This document shows positions 34,001 to 42,751 of a DNA stretch of 64,000 nucleotides, one piece after another. Position numbers and translations under genes: made by a program. The stretch comes from JADKFD01 sp050250665 (GTDB lineage Bacteria > Pseudomonadota > Gammaproteobacteria > Xanthomonadales > SZUA-5): assembly GCA_050250665.1 (NCBI GenBank), contig JBFWOF010000016.1, positions 1-64,000 on the forward strand, in the 5' to 3' direction. Each line of letters starts with the position of its first letter. Within the stretch, counting starts at the first letter, position 1. The notes under the pieces were generated by a model. That model was not told the DNA's origin. It saw nothing but the letters and a program-made list of their open reading frames with translations, and made no database searches.

Positions 34001-34720
34001 ATGAGCGATTGCGGTTGCAACGACACGGCAGCCACGCTCAGCGCCAATACCGACCACTCCCGTTGCCACGTGCTGTGGGTCGTACTGCTGATAAATCTTG
34101 CGCTGTTCGTCGGCGAATTCAGTGCAGGCTGGTGGGCCGATTCAAGCGCCCTGCAAGCTGATTCGCTAGATAGCCTGGGGGACGCGTTGGTCTACATCGT
34201 GAGCCTATGGGTAATAGGCGGGACGCTTCGGCAACGAACCAAGGTGGTCGTCCTAAAAGGCGGCATCCAGGCGCTATTTGGCCTGGCCGTGCTGGTGGAG
34301 GTCATTCGTCGTGCTTGGTTCGGCGCAGAGCCGGTCGCGTCGGTGATGGCTATTGCCGCGTCGATCGCGCTGGTCGGCAATCTCCTCTGTTTCGGTTTGC
34401 TGACGCGCTTTCGCAGCGACGACATGAACATGCGTTCGGTGTGGTTGTGTTCACGCAACGATTTGGTCAACAACGTCAGCGTGATCGTGGCGGCGGGACT
34501 GGTGTCCTGGCTCGACAGTCCCTGGCCGGACTTGCTTATTGGCACGCTGGTGGCGTTCTTGTTCCTGCAGACTGCGGTAACCCTGCTACGTGATGCGAAA
34601 GAGGATGGTCGACTGGGCACGAAGACAGCGCCGCTGAGGACAACAGACGCGCACTGCGTGTCGCGACTGGAACCAGGTCGGCATGCTGAATTGGTGATCA
34701 CGATTGATGATGACAAGTGA
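34001..34720 (+). CDS. CDF-like cation transporter of the pbr locus
   Basis: This 239-residue membrane protein starts with a Cys-rich stretch (MSDCGCNDTAATL, DHSRCHVLW) that may bind metal. Five to six helices follow. The CDF-like segments DSLDSLGDALVYIVSL and SRNDLVNNVSVIVA sit where metal sites lie in CDF proteins, but the usual H-x3-D pairs are D/D and N/N variants, so ion choice may be unusual. The cytosolic C-terminal domain is cut short. It lies 10 bp after pbrT. Confidence 0.65.
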   Translation: MSDCGCNDTAATLSANTDHSRCHVLWVVLLINLALFVGEFSAGWWADSSALQADSLDSLGDALVYIVSLWVIGGTLRQRTKVVVLKGGIQALFGLAVLVEVIRRAWFGAEPVASVMAIAASIALVGNLLCFGLLTRFRSDDMNMRSVWLCSRNDLVNNVSVIVAAGLVSWLDSPWPDLLIGTLVAFLFLQTAVTLLRDAKEDGRLGTKTAPLRTTDAHCVSRLEPGRHAELVITIDDDK

Positions 34721-34762
34721 TCGTTGGGGCGTAGAGGCGGTCCCGCAAGGGAGACTACGTAC

Positions 34763-34906
34763 ATGAACCGCCCACAATCCGATGCCTGGGTTTGTCGTTT
34801 CCGTTGCTGTGGCCTGATGCCGATGTTTCGCGCCGATCCTGCGTGTGGTGCATGCGCGAGCAATTCATCAAGCCAAGCAGCGACCGACATCCGGAACTTG
34901 CCATGA
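34763..34906 (+). CDS. Possible 47-residue Cys-rich peptide coupled to lspA
   Basis: The frame begins MNRPQSDAWVCRFRCCGLM and has FRADPACGACASNS further on, with five cysteines in 47 residues. A purine-rich AAGGGAGA box lies 8-10 bp before the ATG. The stop overlaps the lspA start (ATGA). Such coupling and Cys content suggest a small metal-binding peptide, but it could be chance. Confidence 0.35.
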   Translation: MNRPQSDAWVCRFRCCGLMPMFRADPACGACASNSSSQAATDIRNLP

Positions 34907-35421
34907 AGCCCTCGAATCTACGACCCAATGCACTGGTCTGGCTGATCGCGTCAAGCTGCGTGATCGCTTTGGACCAATTGACCAAGTACTGGGTGCAAAC
35001 CTCGCTAACCGAATACACTGCCGTCCCGGTCATTGAAGGCTGGTGGAACTGGTGCCGCAGCTATAACACCGGCGCGGCATTCAGCTTCCTCAGCCAGGCC
35101 GGCGGCTGGCAGCAATATCTGTTTGTAGTCCTGGCATTGGGCATCACCGGTCTGCTCGGCCGCTGGCTCAGCCAGACACCGCGTCAGGACTGGAAGACAG
35201 CGCTGCCTTACGCGCTGGTGATTGGTGGTGCACTCAGCAACGTGGTAGATCGTCTGGTGCGAGGCCACGTGGTGGACTTCATCCAGTTGCATTGGCGCGA
35301 TCTCTATTGGCCGGCGTTCAATCTCAGCGACTCGTCGATCGTCGTCGGCGCTGTCACCATCGCCTCGCACGGGATGCTCAGTTCAAGGCGTGTTTGCGCA
35401 AAAAACGAAAGCAGGTTCTAG
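34903..35421 (+). CDS. lspA: Signal peptidase II (LspA) of the pbr locus
   Basis: This 172-residue membrane aspartyl protease removes signals from lipoproteins. Four helices are present with the conserved blocks IALDQLTKYWVQ, SYNTGAAFSFLS, GGALSNVVDRLVRGHVVDF and FNLSDSSIVVGAV, the last two holding the catalytic aspartates. Extra lspA copies are regular members of pbr operons (the PbrC role), where they mature the PbrB-type lipoprotein. No pbrB gene is seen here, so another lipoprotein may be the client. ATG 34903 is chosen over a longer non-membrane frame. Confidence 0.85.
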   Translation: MKPSNLRPNALVWLIASSCVIALDQLTKYWVQTSLTEYTAVPVIEGWWNWCRSYNTGAAFSFLSQAGGWQQYLFVVLALGITGLLGRWLSQTPRQDWKTALPYALVIGGALSNVVDRLVRGHVVDFIQLHWRDLYWPAFNLSDSSIVVGAVTIASHGMLSSRRVCAKNESRF

Positions 35422-35600
35422 CCTTTTCGCCAGATGCAAACAGATGGAATCCACCGCAATGAACGGGCACAGCGGCGTCCCTGCGACGCATGGCTTCACG
35501 GCCTTCTGGGTCGAGATTGGCGCCAGGGCTGCGTACGAAGGTGATCGCGCATAGACAATCAGCAAGACGAAAGCATGTGTTCATGGGAACCAACCGGCAT

Positions 35601-36545
35601 TCAGCCAGGCACTGCGAGGCGCCTGAGCGCCAATCCGCCAAGCAAGAAGATCCCTAGCAATAGCAGCCACAACCCTCCGGCGGAGCTTGTCGGTATTTTT
35701 GCGGGCTCAGTGCCCTCGCTAGATTGCGAACACTGTGGTGGTGTCAGCGCGAGGCTCTCAATTCCTGGCGTGGTTGTGCTGACGAGCGTTTCTCGGCCGG
35801 TGAATTTATCGACTCGAAAAATGCGGCTGGGCGAGCCGCCACCAGTCTCAACAATGGCCCATAGCTGGCCTTGGCTGTCGAAACCAAGACCCCCATCGTT
35901 AAAGTGGAGATCCGCCGCGAAGTCGCCGATGGGTGTTGCGCGCCCGGTCTCCGGATCGATTGAATATAGGCCCTCGTCGCCCTCGGAGCCCAATCCATAG
36001 AGCGCCGGACCATAGACCGCGAGGTCCGTGATCTTGTATCCAAGCATGCCGGCGCCGCCCACCGGGGTCGCCTTGCCCGTGTCGAGCGCAATGCGGTAAA
36101 GGGTCTTGCTGACCTCGCCGGACATCAATGCAGAACCGTCGCAGGTAAAAGTCAGTCCAAGATCCAAGCCAGCCGTAATTCCTGTTGGAAGACCGAGGTT
36201 TCCGAATCGCCCCCCTACAATTGATGCAGCCCGCGACTCGCGATCTATGCGGAAAAACGTCTTGGTGGCGTCGTCGACCGCCCACAATTGATTGGCTGTG
36301 TCGAGAGCCAGACCCTCGGTGTCCTGGAACGGCGTCGGTTGGCTGCCAAGCACGATAGAGCCAATGTCTTCGAACTGACCGGTAGCCAGGTCAACGCGAA
36401 GCAAATGATCATGGATGGACGCCGAGTAACTGTCGGAGTTGATCGCATAAGCGATTGGCTCAGCGAGTGCGGACTCGGCCGCAATACCTACGCCAAACGC
36501 GATACAAACTGCGCCGAAGCGCGTTGCCGGGAGACACAAGAACAT
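35601..36545 (-). CDS. Exported beta-propeller-like protein with IPTL-CTERM-like anchor
   Basis: The 314-residue protein has a signal peptide (FGAVCIAFGVGIAAESALA) and repeated blade-like units (HLLRVDLATGQFEDIG, TLYRIALDTGKATPVG, GLYSIDPETGRATPIG, RIFRVDKFTGRETLVS). The C-terminus is IPTSSAGG followed by a hydrophobic helix and a basic end (ALRRLAVPG), the layout of an IPTL-CTERM sorting tail. Function is unknown; the repeats suggest binding rather than catalysis. It is not obviously metal-linked and lies between the pbr and czc loci. Confidence 0.7.
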   Translation of the reverse strand: MFLCLPATRFGAVCIAFGVGIAAESALAEPIAYAINSDSYSASIHDHLLRVDLATGQFEDIGSIVLGSQPTPFQDTEGLALDTANQLWAVDDATKTFFRIDRESRAASIVGGRFGNLGLPTGITAGLDLGLTFTCDGSALMSGEVSKTLYRIALDTGKATPVGGAGMLGYKITDLAVYGPALYGLGSEGDEGLYSIDPETGRATPIGDFAADLHFNDGGLGFDSQGQLWAIVETGGGSPSRIFRVDKFTGRETLVSTTTPGIESLALTPPQCSQSSEGTEPAKIPTSSAGGLWLLLLGIFLLGGLALRRLAVPG

Positions 36546-36608
36546 AGAGGAGCCTTCAAAGTCGGATTGCCCGATACCGCAATGCGGGTCGATGACGCAC
36601 GCAAGGAA

Positions 36609-37010
36609 CTATGCGATTGGCGGACGCAACCGACTTGGCGGAAGTCGTGCAGATTCAAGCACGCGCAGGTGGTTGACGTGCGTGCCGGACTCAGGGATTG
36701 CCAACATCAAGTTGGATTGCGGAAACGAAAATGCAACCTGACAACAGTGCTTGCATCCGTCCAGTGGCGTCGACGAGAACTTGGTTTGATCCGAATCATT
36801 GTCCAACACAGAAACCCCGCCCGCCGATGAACCGTCATCGACCATGGCGACCAACGGCGTGCTTCCTTGCGCCGTGGAATCGACCCGCGCACAAAGACAA
36901 GGCACGGCACTCTTGGCGATGAACACAACCAGCATGAACGCTATCAGCCGCGTCGATCGACGCAGGCGCGAGAGCAGGGTATGACTGCGAGCGTTCAATT
37001 CAAGAATCAA
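36609..37010 (-). CDS. CzcI/CopL-like small exported Cys/His protein
   Basis: This 133-residue protein has a basic start, a hydrophobic signal (RLIAFMLVVFIAKSAVPC) and a Cys/His motif LDGCKHCCQVAF in the mature part. The layout matches the CzcI-like protein at 45278-45643. It is encoded 105 bp downstream of the P1B-4 ATPase. The frame opens with TTG at 37010; the ATG at 36935 would give a shorter signal. The role is probably metal sensing or buffering in the periplasm, by analogy only. Confidence 0.55.
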   Translation of the reverse strand: MILELNARSHTLLSRLRRSTRLIAFMLVVFIAKSAVPCLCARVDSTAQGSTPLVAMVDDGSSAGGVSVLDNDSDQTKFSSTPLDGCKHCCQVAFSFPQSNLMLAIPESGTHVNHLRVLESARLPPSRLRPPIA

Positions 37011-37115
37011 TGCGTACAGGACGCTGACAGTATAGCATGGCAGCCAACTATCTGATCTATACCGAAAAGCGGACTCGAATGTGGGCCGTGCAGGTACAAA
37101 ACGCGAACCACCACA

Positions 37116-39119
37116 TTAGGCTCCGCGATCCCGATAGGCGAGCAAGCGTAGCGCATTGGCGACGACGAGCAAGGTCGATCCTTCGTGGAACAGCACCGCG
37201 ACGCCCATGCGCATGCCAAATATGGTCGCTGGAATCAGCAACGCGACCATTCCCAGACTGGCCCACAGGTTCTGCCGAATGATGCGGCGCGACTGGCGAC
37301 TCAGGCCCACAACGAATGGCAAGCGTTCCAGATTGTCGCCCATGAGTGCGACGTCGGCCGTTTCGAGGGCCACATCCGAACCCGCGGCACCCATGGCGAT
37401 GCCAACCGTTGCGCTGGCCAGTGCCGGCGCGTCGTTGACGCCATCGCCGACCATCGCAACCGCGCCGAGCAAGCGCAGTTTCTTGATCGCCAGAACCTTG
37501 TCCTCCGGCATCAATTCACCGAAGGCGCGGTCGATTCCGACACTGCGGGCCACCGCATCCGCAACACGCTGGTTGTCACCGGAGAGCATCACCATTTGCG
37601 TCATGCCCAGATCACGCAAGCGCGCGATCACCGCGTGAGCCCCCTCCCGCGGTGTGTCCATCAGGCCGACGGCGCCAAGGTAGCGCTCGCCGCTGCGCAC
37701 GACAAACACGGTGCGTCCGCGCGATTCGAGGCCTTCGGTGTCATGAGTCAGGCGGGCGGGAATCCGTGGACCACCAATCTCAGCGAACAGGCTTTTCTTG
37801 CCCAGATGCACCAGCGCCCCGGCCACCGTCGCCCGCAAGCCCTTGCCGGTCAGACTCTCAAGGTCGGTAGCCACCGGTATGGCACTCCCGTGTAAACGCG
37901 TCGTGCCGTCGCGAATCACTGCGGCAGCCAAGGGGTGATCACTCAGGCGCTCTACAGCGACGGCGACTCCGAGCAACTCATCGGTGGTCACGCCATCGGC
38001 CGCCAGCACGTCGGTGACGCGTGGTTGACCTTCGGTCAACGTGCCTGTTTTGTCGAACGCCAACGCATGCAGCACGCCCAGATGTTCAAGCGGTCCGCCG
38101 CCCTTGATCAACACGCCACTGCGCGCCGCGCGGGCAACACCGCTGAGCACGGCACTTGGCGTCGAGATCGCCAGCGCGCAAGGACTGGCGGCGACCAACA
38201 CCGCCATGGCGCGATAGAAGGTGGCGCTGTAGGGCTCGTCCACCACCAACCCAGCGAACAGCAACAGCACAACCAACGCGAGCACGGCCGGCACGAACAC
38301 GCGCTGGAAGCGATCGGTGAACAACTGCGTGGGCGATTTTTGCTCCTCGGCCGAGCGCACCAGTTCGACCACACGCGCCAAGGTACTTTGCCCGGCGCGG
38401 CGACTCACCTCGATCTCGATGATCTTGCCCTGGTTGATAGTGCCAGCGTACACACGATGCTCGCTGGATACGGCATCGGGTCGCTGCCGCGCCAACGTGA
38501 CATCTGGCACCGGGCGTTTGTCGACCGGCACGCTTTCGCCAGTGATCGCCGACTGGTCGATGCTGCTCTCGCCGAGGATGACGAAGCCGTCTGCGGCCAC
38601 ACGTTGGTCGGGTTTCACGACCACCACTTCGCCGATCTGCAACGACTCCACCGCGGCTTCGACCAATTGCCCGTCGCGCCTCACCATCGCGGTCTCCGGA
38701 CGCAGGGTGGCAAGCGCCTCGATGGCACGCCGAGCGCGTCCCATCGCGTAATTCTCTAACGCATGGCCGAGGCTGAACAGGAACAGCAGCAGCGCGCCTT
38801 CCGCCCAAGCGCCAAGCGCAGCCGCACCGAGCGCGGCCACGATCATCAGCGAATCGATCTTCAACTGGCGCGCGCGCAGGTTCTCGATGGCCTCGCGGAC
38901 GGTGTAGTAGCCGCCTGCCAGATAGGCGGCGACGTACAGGGCCATAGGCCAGCGCAGAGCGTCACCCAGCGAACGCTCCAGCAACCAGCCACCCAGCAGC
39001 AGCGCGCCGCAGAGCAGCGACAGGTAGAGTTCGGCGCGACCGCCGAAGGCGGCGCCATGATCGTGGTCGTGGTCGTGATCTGATCTGGCGGTGTCTGGGG
39101 GTTCCGGTGCTTGCGTCAT
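37116..39119 (-). CDS. czcP: P1B-4-type heavy-metal ATPase (CzcP/CoaT group)
   Basis: The 667-residue pump has a short His/Asp N-terminus (HDHDHDHGAAFGG) and no HMA domain. The TM motif is SPC (VAASPCALAISTPSAV) and the last helices carry HEGSTLLVVANALRLL; SPC plus HEGxT is the signature of P1B-4 ATPases, which move Co, Zn, Cd or Fe(II). The phosphorylation site is FDKTGTLTEG, and the hinge is VGDGVNDAPAL. It follows the czc operon after a hairpin and would pre-export cytosolic metal to the periplasm for the Czc pump. Its 3' end resembles the remnant at 4199-4249. Confidence 0.85.
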   Translation of the reverse strand: MTQAPEPPDTARSDHDHDHDHGAAFGGRAELYLSLLCGALLLGGWLLERSLGDALRWPMALYVAAYLAGGYYTVREAIENLRARQLKIDSLMIVAALGAAALGAWAEGALLLFLFSLGHALENYAMGRARRAIEALATLRPETAMVRRDGQLVEAAVESLQIGEVVVVKPDQRVAADGFVILGESSIDQSAITGESVPVDKRPVPDVTLARQRPDAVSSEHRVYAGTINQGKIIEIEVSRRAGQSTLARVVELVRSAEEQKSPTQLFTDRFQRVFVPAVLALVVLLLFAGLVVDEPYSATFYRAMAVLVAASPCALAISTPSAVLSGVARAARSGVLIKGGGPLEHLGVLHALAFDKTGTLTEGQPRVTDVLAADGVTTDELLGVAVAVERLSDHPLAAAVIRDGTTRLHGSAIPVATDLESLTGKGLRATVAGALVHLGKKSLFAEIGGPRIPARLTHDTEGLESRGRTVFVVRSGERYLGAVGLMDTPREGAHAVIARLRDLGMTQMVMLSGDNQRVADAVARSVGIDRAFGELMPEDKVLAIKKLRLLGAVAMVGDGVNDAPALASATVGIAMGAAGSDVALETADVALMGDNLERLPFVVGLSRQSRRIIRQNLWASLGMVALLIPATIFGMRMGVAVLFHEGSTLLVVANALRLLAYRDRGA

Positions 39120-39248
39120 GATTGACTTCCAGTTGGGAGCGGGTCGCCTTGCTGGTGCGCGCAGTCGCGCGCTTAACAGTCGGCGATCCGAGGGAGGCTT
39201 ACCCCTCCGTCAGCGGGAGAGGCGCGCGGAAACTCGGCGGCGTCAGAT

Positions 39249-39279
39249 AAGGCTCGGCGCCCCATGGCAGCCGAGCCTT
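39249..39279 (-). terminator. Hairpin after the PII-like gene of the czc operon
   Basis: AAGGCTCGGC (39249-39258) and GCCGAGCCTT (39270-39279) form a perfect 10-bp stem with an 11-base loop, six bases beyond the stop of the PII-like gene. Read on the minus strand it is followed by ATCT rather than a long T run, so it may be a weak or partial terminator that lowers expression of czcP. Confidence 0.6.
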
Positions 39280-39284
39280 CGACT

Positions 39285-39614
39285 TCACTTCGGAGAATCG
39301 ACCCGTTGAATCGGAATCCCCGATTCGATTGCCGAGACGAAGATCCAGCCGGAGTTCACTTGCCCGGTGAAGCCGTGCTGGTGAATCAGTTGCACCAACT
39401 CGTCGACACGCTCGGACTCGCAGTAGACATCGAGCTGGACTTCGTGCGTCACGAGATCGCCCAGTTCCACCGAGTACGACTGCTCGCGTGCATTCGACGC
39501 TTGCAGCAGTCCACGCGCCTGTACCACGCTCAGGCGCCGTTCACCGGCGGCCTCCAGCGCGTGCACGATGTCGCTCATCCGATGCACGTGCAGCAATGCG
39601 GTAATGCGTTTCAT
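39285..39614 (-). CDS. PII-like protein of metal RND operons (DUF3240-type)
   Basis: The 109-residue protein has the ferredoxin-like PII fold: MKRITALLHVHRMSDIVHAL at the start, then VQLDVYCESERVDELVQLI and GWIFVSAIESGIPI at the end. The usual T-loop is replaced by a short QASNAREQSYSVEL segment. Relatives are encoded next to CzcA/CnrA-type pumps and may sense metal or nucleotides. The start overlaps czcA by 4 bp. Confidence 0.7.
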   Translation of the reverse strand: MKRITALLHVHRMSDIVHALEAAGERRLSVVQARGLLQASNAREQSYSVELGDLVTHEVQLDVYCESERVDELVQLIHQHGFTGQVNSGWIFVSAIESGIPIQRVDSPK

Positions 39615-42600
39615 GAGGCCTCCTGGGCGCGTCGTTCAGCACGGGTTTCCAGCCACTCGTAAAGCACGGGCAGCAGGATCAAGGTCAACAATGTTGAGCT
39701 GAGCAGGCCACCGACAACCACGGTGGCCAGTGGCCGCTGCGTCTCGGCGCCGACGCCGCTGGAGATCAACATCGGAACCAGTCCGAGGATGGCGACGCTG
39801 GCGGTCATCAGAACCGGGCGCAGGCGTAGCATGGTGCCCTGCACCACCGCCTCGCGGATCGACATTCCTCGCCCGCGTTGCTCGTTGAGGAAACTCACCA
39901 ACACGATGCCGTTGAGCATGGCCACACCGAACACGGCGATGAAGCCGATCGCCGATGGCACCGACAGGTACTGCCCGGTGAGAAACAGCGCCAGCAATCC
40001 GCCGATGGTCGCGAAGGGCACATTGGCCAGGATCAACGCGGCGTACTTGATCGAGTTGAACGCGGTGTACAGCAGCACGAAGATGAAGAAGATGGTGGCC
40101 GGCACGATCACCGCGAGCTTCGCCAGCGCACGCTGCTGGTTCTCGAAGGCGCCTCCCCACTCGACCCAATAGCCGGCTGGTAGCTGCACGTTGGTTGCAA
40201 TCGCCGCCGAGGCTTCCTTGACGAAGCTGTCGACGTCGCGTCCGCGCACGTCCATCTGAATCACCGCGTAGCGCTGCAACTGCTCCCGGCGCACAAAGGA
40301 ATAGCCTTCGGCGACCGAGACCTTGGCCACCTCCGAAAGCACCACCAAAGCGCCTGACGCCGCCTTCAGGGGTATCCGCCGCAATGCTTCGACCGAGTCT
40401 CGTGTGTTGTCATCCAGGCGCACTGAAATGTCGAAGCGCTTGACGCCGTCAAGCAGCACGCTGACTGGCTCGCCACCGAGGCCATTGCGCACGATGGTCA
40501 ACACTTCCTCAGCGTTCATGCCGTGCCGCGCCAGCTCTTCGCGGTTGACCTCAATGCGAATTTGAGGCTTGCCCACATTTGCTTCCAGGGAAAGGTCCGC
40601 GACCCCCGGGACCGCAGCCAACACCGGTTTCAGCAGCGCGCTCAAGCGATCGAGTTCTCCAAGCTCCTGACCATATAACTTCAACGCCAGGGTGGCGCGC
40701 ACGCCCGAGATCAGTTCTTCGACCCGCATCTGAATCGGCTGGGTGTAGCTCGGAACGACATTGGGAACCACCTCTTCCAGCGCTTCCTGCATGGCCTCTT
40801 CCAACTGCTTGATCGAACGTCCGCTGGTCCAATCGTCCTGTGGATGCAGCGCTGTGTAGATCTCCATGTAGTTGACGTCAGCAGTCTCGCCTTTTTCGGC
40901 GCGACCGATCATCGCCAGCGTGGTTTCGACTTCAGGGAACTTCTTGAAGGCGTCGGCGATTGTCTTGCTCGTGCGGATCGATTCATCCAGCGAAGTCGAA
41001 GGAATACCCGTCACGCGCCACATAATGGAGCCTTCCTGCAGCTGAGGCATGAACTCCTTGCCGAGCAGTGGGTACAAGGCCAGGCTGGCGATCATTGCCA
41101 CCACCGCGGTTCCCACGACCAGACCCTTACGTGCCAGCGACGCCTGCAGCAGGGGTAGGTAGCCGCGTTTGAGCACTGCTACCAGCCAAGTATCGCGTTC
41201 TTCTTTCGGCTTCAGAATGATTGCGGCCAGCACAGGGATCAACGTCAGACTGAGCAGCAGCGAACCTGCCATGGCAAATGCGATGTTGAACGCCATCGGC
41301 TTAAAGAGTTTGCCCTCCAGGCCTTCCAGACTGAACAGAGGCAGGAACACCACGATGATGATCAGAATCGCAAAGGAAATCGGATTGGCGACTTCCTTGG
41401 CCGCTGCCAGTACAGCGGAGGTGCGGTCGACTTTCTCGCCATGTGCCTTGCGCTCGGCCATGATCCTGAACGCGTTCTCGACCATGACTACGGCGCCATC
41501 AACCATCATGCCGATGCCAATGGCAAGACCCGCGAGCGACATCAAGTTGGCAGACAGACCAAACTGGCCCATTCCGATAAAAGCGATCAGCATCGCCAAC
41601 GGCAGGGTCACAATCACGACCAGCGCCGAACGCAGCTCACCCAGAAACAGGAACAGGATCACCGCGACTAGGAGCGAGCCTTCCAGCAACGCACTCGTGG
41701 CGGTGTCGACGGCCTTGTTGACGAGATCGGTACGCTCATAGATTGGGCGCACCTTCATCCCCTCTGGCAGCGCGCCCGCGATCGTCCCCAGTTTAGCCTT
41801 GACCGCCTCCACCACATCCTTGGCATTTTCGCCCATTCGTGAGAGCGCCATGCCGAGCACGACCTCGACGCCATCGCGAGTTACTGCGCCGAAACGCGGC
41901 GCGGGCGATTCAATCACTCGCGCAACATCGCGGATGTACACCGGCACGCCATCCTCAGCTTTCAACACGATACTGCCGATATCCGCGCTGGACGTTAACA
42001 AGCCCAGCCCTCGCACCAGGTACTGTTCCTGACCGACGTCCATCACATTGCCGCCGACCTGGCCGTTGTTTGCCGGCAGTGCGGCGATCACATCGCTGAA
42101 GCCCAGGCCACGCGAATACAGCCGTTGTGGGTCAATTCTCACTTGGAATTCGCGTTCGCCACCACCCCAGGAGGTGACGTCGTCAACCCCGGGCGCGGTT
42201 CGCAGGATCAGTCGCAGTGTCCAGTCCTGCCAGGTGCGCAGGTCCATGTCAGTGATCTCGTCCTTACCGACGCCAGGGGCGCGTTCGACCGTGTACCAGA
42301 ACACCTGGCCCAACCCGGAACTGTTCGGCCCCATGCTTGGTTTGCCATAGCCATCGGGTAGACGATCACCGACTTCCTGCAGACGCTCGTTGACCAATTG
42401 ACGGGCGAAGTAGATGTCCATGTCGTCGTCGAAATAGACCGAAACATAGGACAGTCCGAACAGGCTGACCGAACGGATTTCCTGCACTTTGGGCAGGCCA
42501 GCCATCGCCGATTCGACCGGGAAAGTCAGCAGTTGTTCGACATCTTCGGCCGCCAGGCCGGGAGATTCGGTATAGACATTGACCTGCGCTGGCGTGACAT

Positions 42601-42721
42601 CGGGGAAAGCATCGATAGGCACGTCGCGCACGGCCTTGGCGCCGAGAAAGGCGACCACGCCGAAAATTATCAGCACCAGAAATTTATAGCGCAGCGAGAG
42701 CTCGACCAAGTGGTTCAGCAT
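39611..42721 (-). CDS. czcA: CzcA-type heavy-metal RND efflux pump
   Basis: The 1036-residue pump has 12 helices and DAFPDVTPAQVNVYTES near the start. The TM4 signature GIGMMVDGAVVMVENAF holds the Asp and Glu of proton/cation relay in HME-RND pumps for divalent ions (CzcA, CnrA, NccA). It differs from the cusA signature in this window, in keeping with a Zn/Co/Cd role. It is coupled to the PII-like gene and lies 30 bp after czcB. Confidence 0.85.
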   Translation of the reverse strand: MLNHLVELSLRYKFLVLIIFGVVAFLGAKAVRDVPIDAFPDVTPAQVNVYTESPGLAAEDVEQLLTFPVESAMAGLPKVQEIRSVSLFGLSYVSVYFDDDMDIYFARQLVNERLQEVGDRLPDGYGKPSMGPNSSGLGQVFWYTVERAPGVGKDEITDMDLRTWQDWTLRLILRTAPGVDDVTSWGGGEREFQVRIDPQRLYSRGLGFSDVIAALPANNGQVGGNVMDVGQEQYLVRGLGLLTSSADIGSIVLKAEDGVPVYIRDVARVIESPAPRFGAVTRDGVEVVLGMALSRMGENAKDVVEAVKAKLGTIAGALPEGMKVRPIYERTDLVNKAVDTATSALLEGSLLVAVILFLFLGELRSALVVIVTLPLAMLIAFIGMGQFGLSANLMSLAGLAIGIGMMVDGAVVMVENAFRIMAERKAHGEKVDRTSAVLAAAKEVANPISFAILIIIVVFLPLFSLEGLEGKLFKPMAFNIAFAMAGSLLLSLTLIPVLAAIILKPKEERDTWLVAVLKRGYLPLLQASLARKGLVVGTAVVAMIASLALYPLLGKEFMPQLQEGSIMWRVTGIPSTSLDESIRTSKTIADAFKKFPEVETTLAMIGRAEKGETADVNYMEIYTALHPQDDWTSGRSIKQLEEAMQEALEEVVPNVVPSYTQPIQMRVEELISGVRATLALKLYGQELGELDRLSALLKPVLAAVPGVADLSLEANVGKPQIRIEVNREELARHGMNAEEVLTIVRNGLGGEPVSVLLDGVKRFDISVRLDDNTRDSVEALRRIPLKAASGALVVLSEVAKVSVAEGYSFVRREQLQRYAVIQMDVRGRDVDSFVKEASAAIATNVQLPAGYWVEWGGAFENQQRALAKLAVIVPATIFFIFVLLYTAFNSIKYAALILANVPFATIGGLLALFLTGQYLSVPSAIGFIAVFGVAMLNGIVLVSFLNEQRGRGMSIREAVVQGTMLRLRPVLMTASVAILGLVPMLISSGVGAETQRPLATVVVGGLLSSTLLTLILLPVLYEWLETRAERRAQEAS

Positions 42722-42751
42722 GGCGTGCTCCCGCGACCCACGACCGAGATG

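Noticed and set aside
35378..35641. 87-codon minus-strand frame between lspA and the propeller gene
   Set aside because: It overlaps both neighbours antisense and shows no known motif; treated as a shadow.
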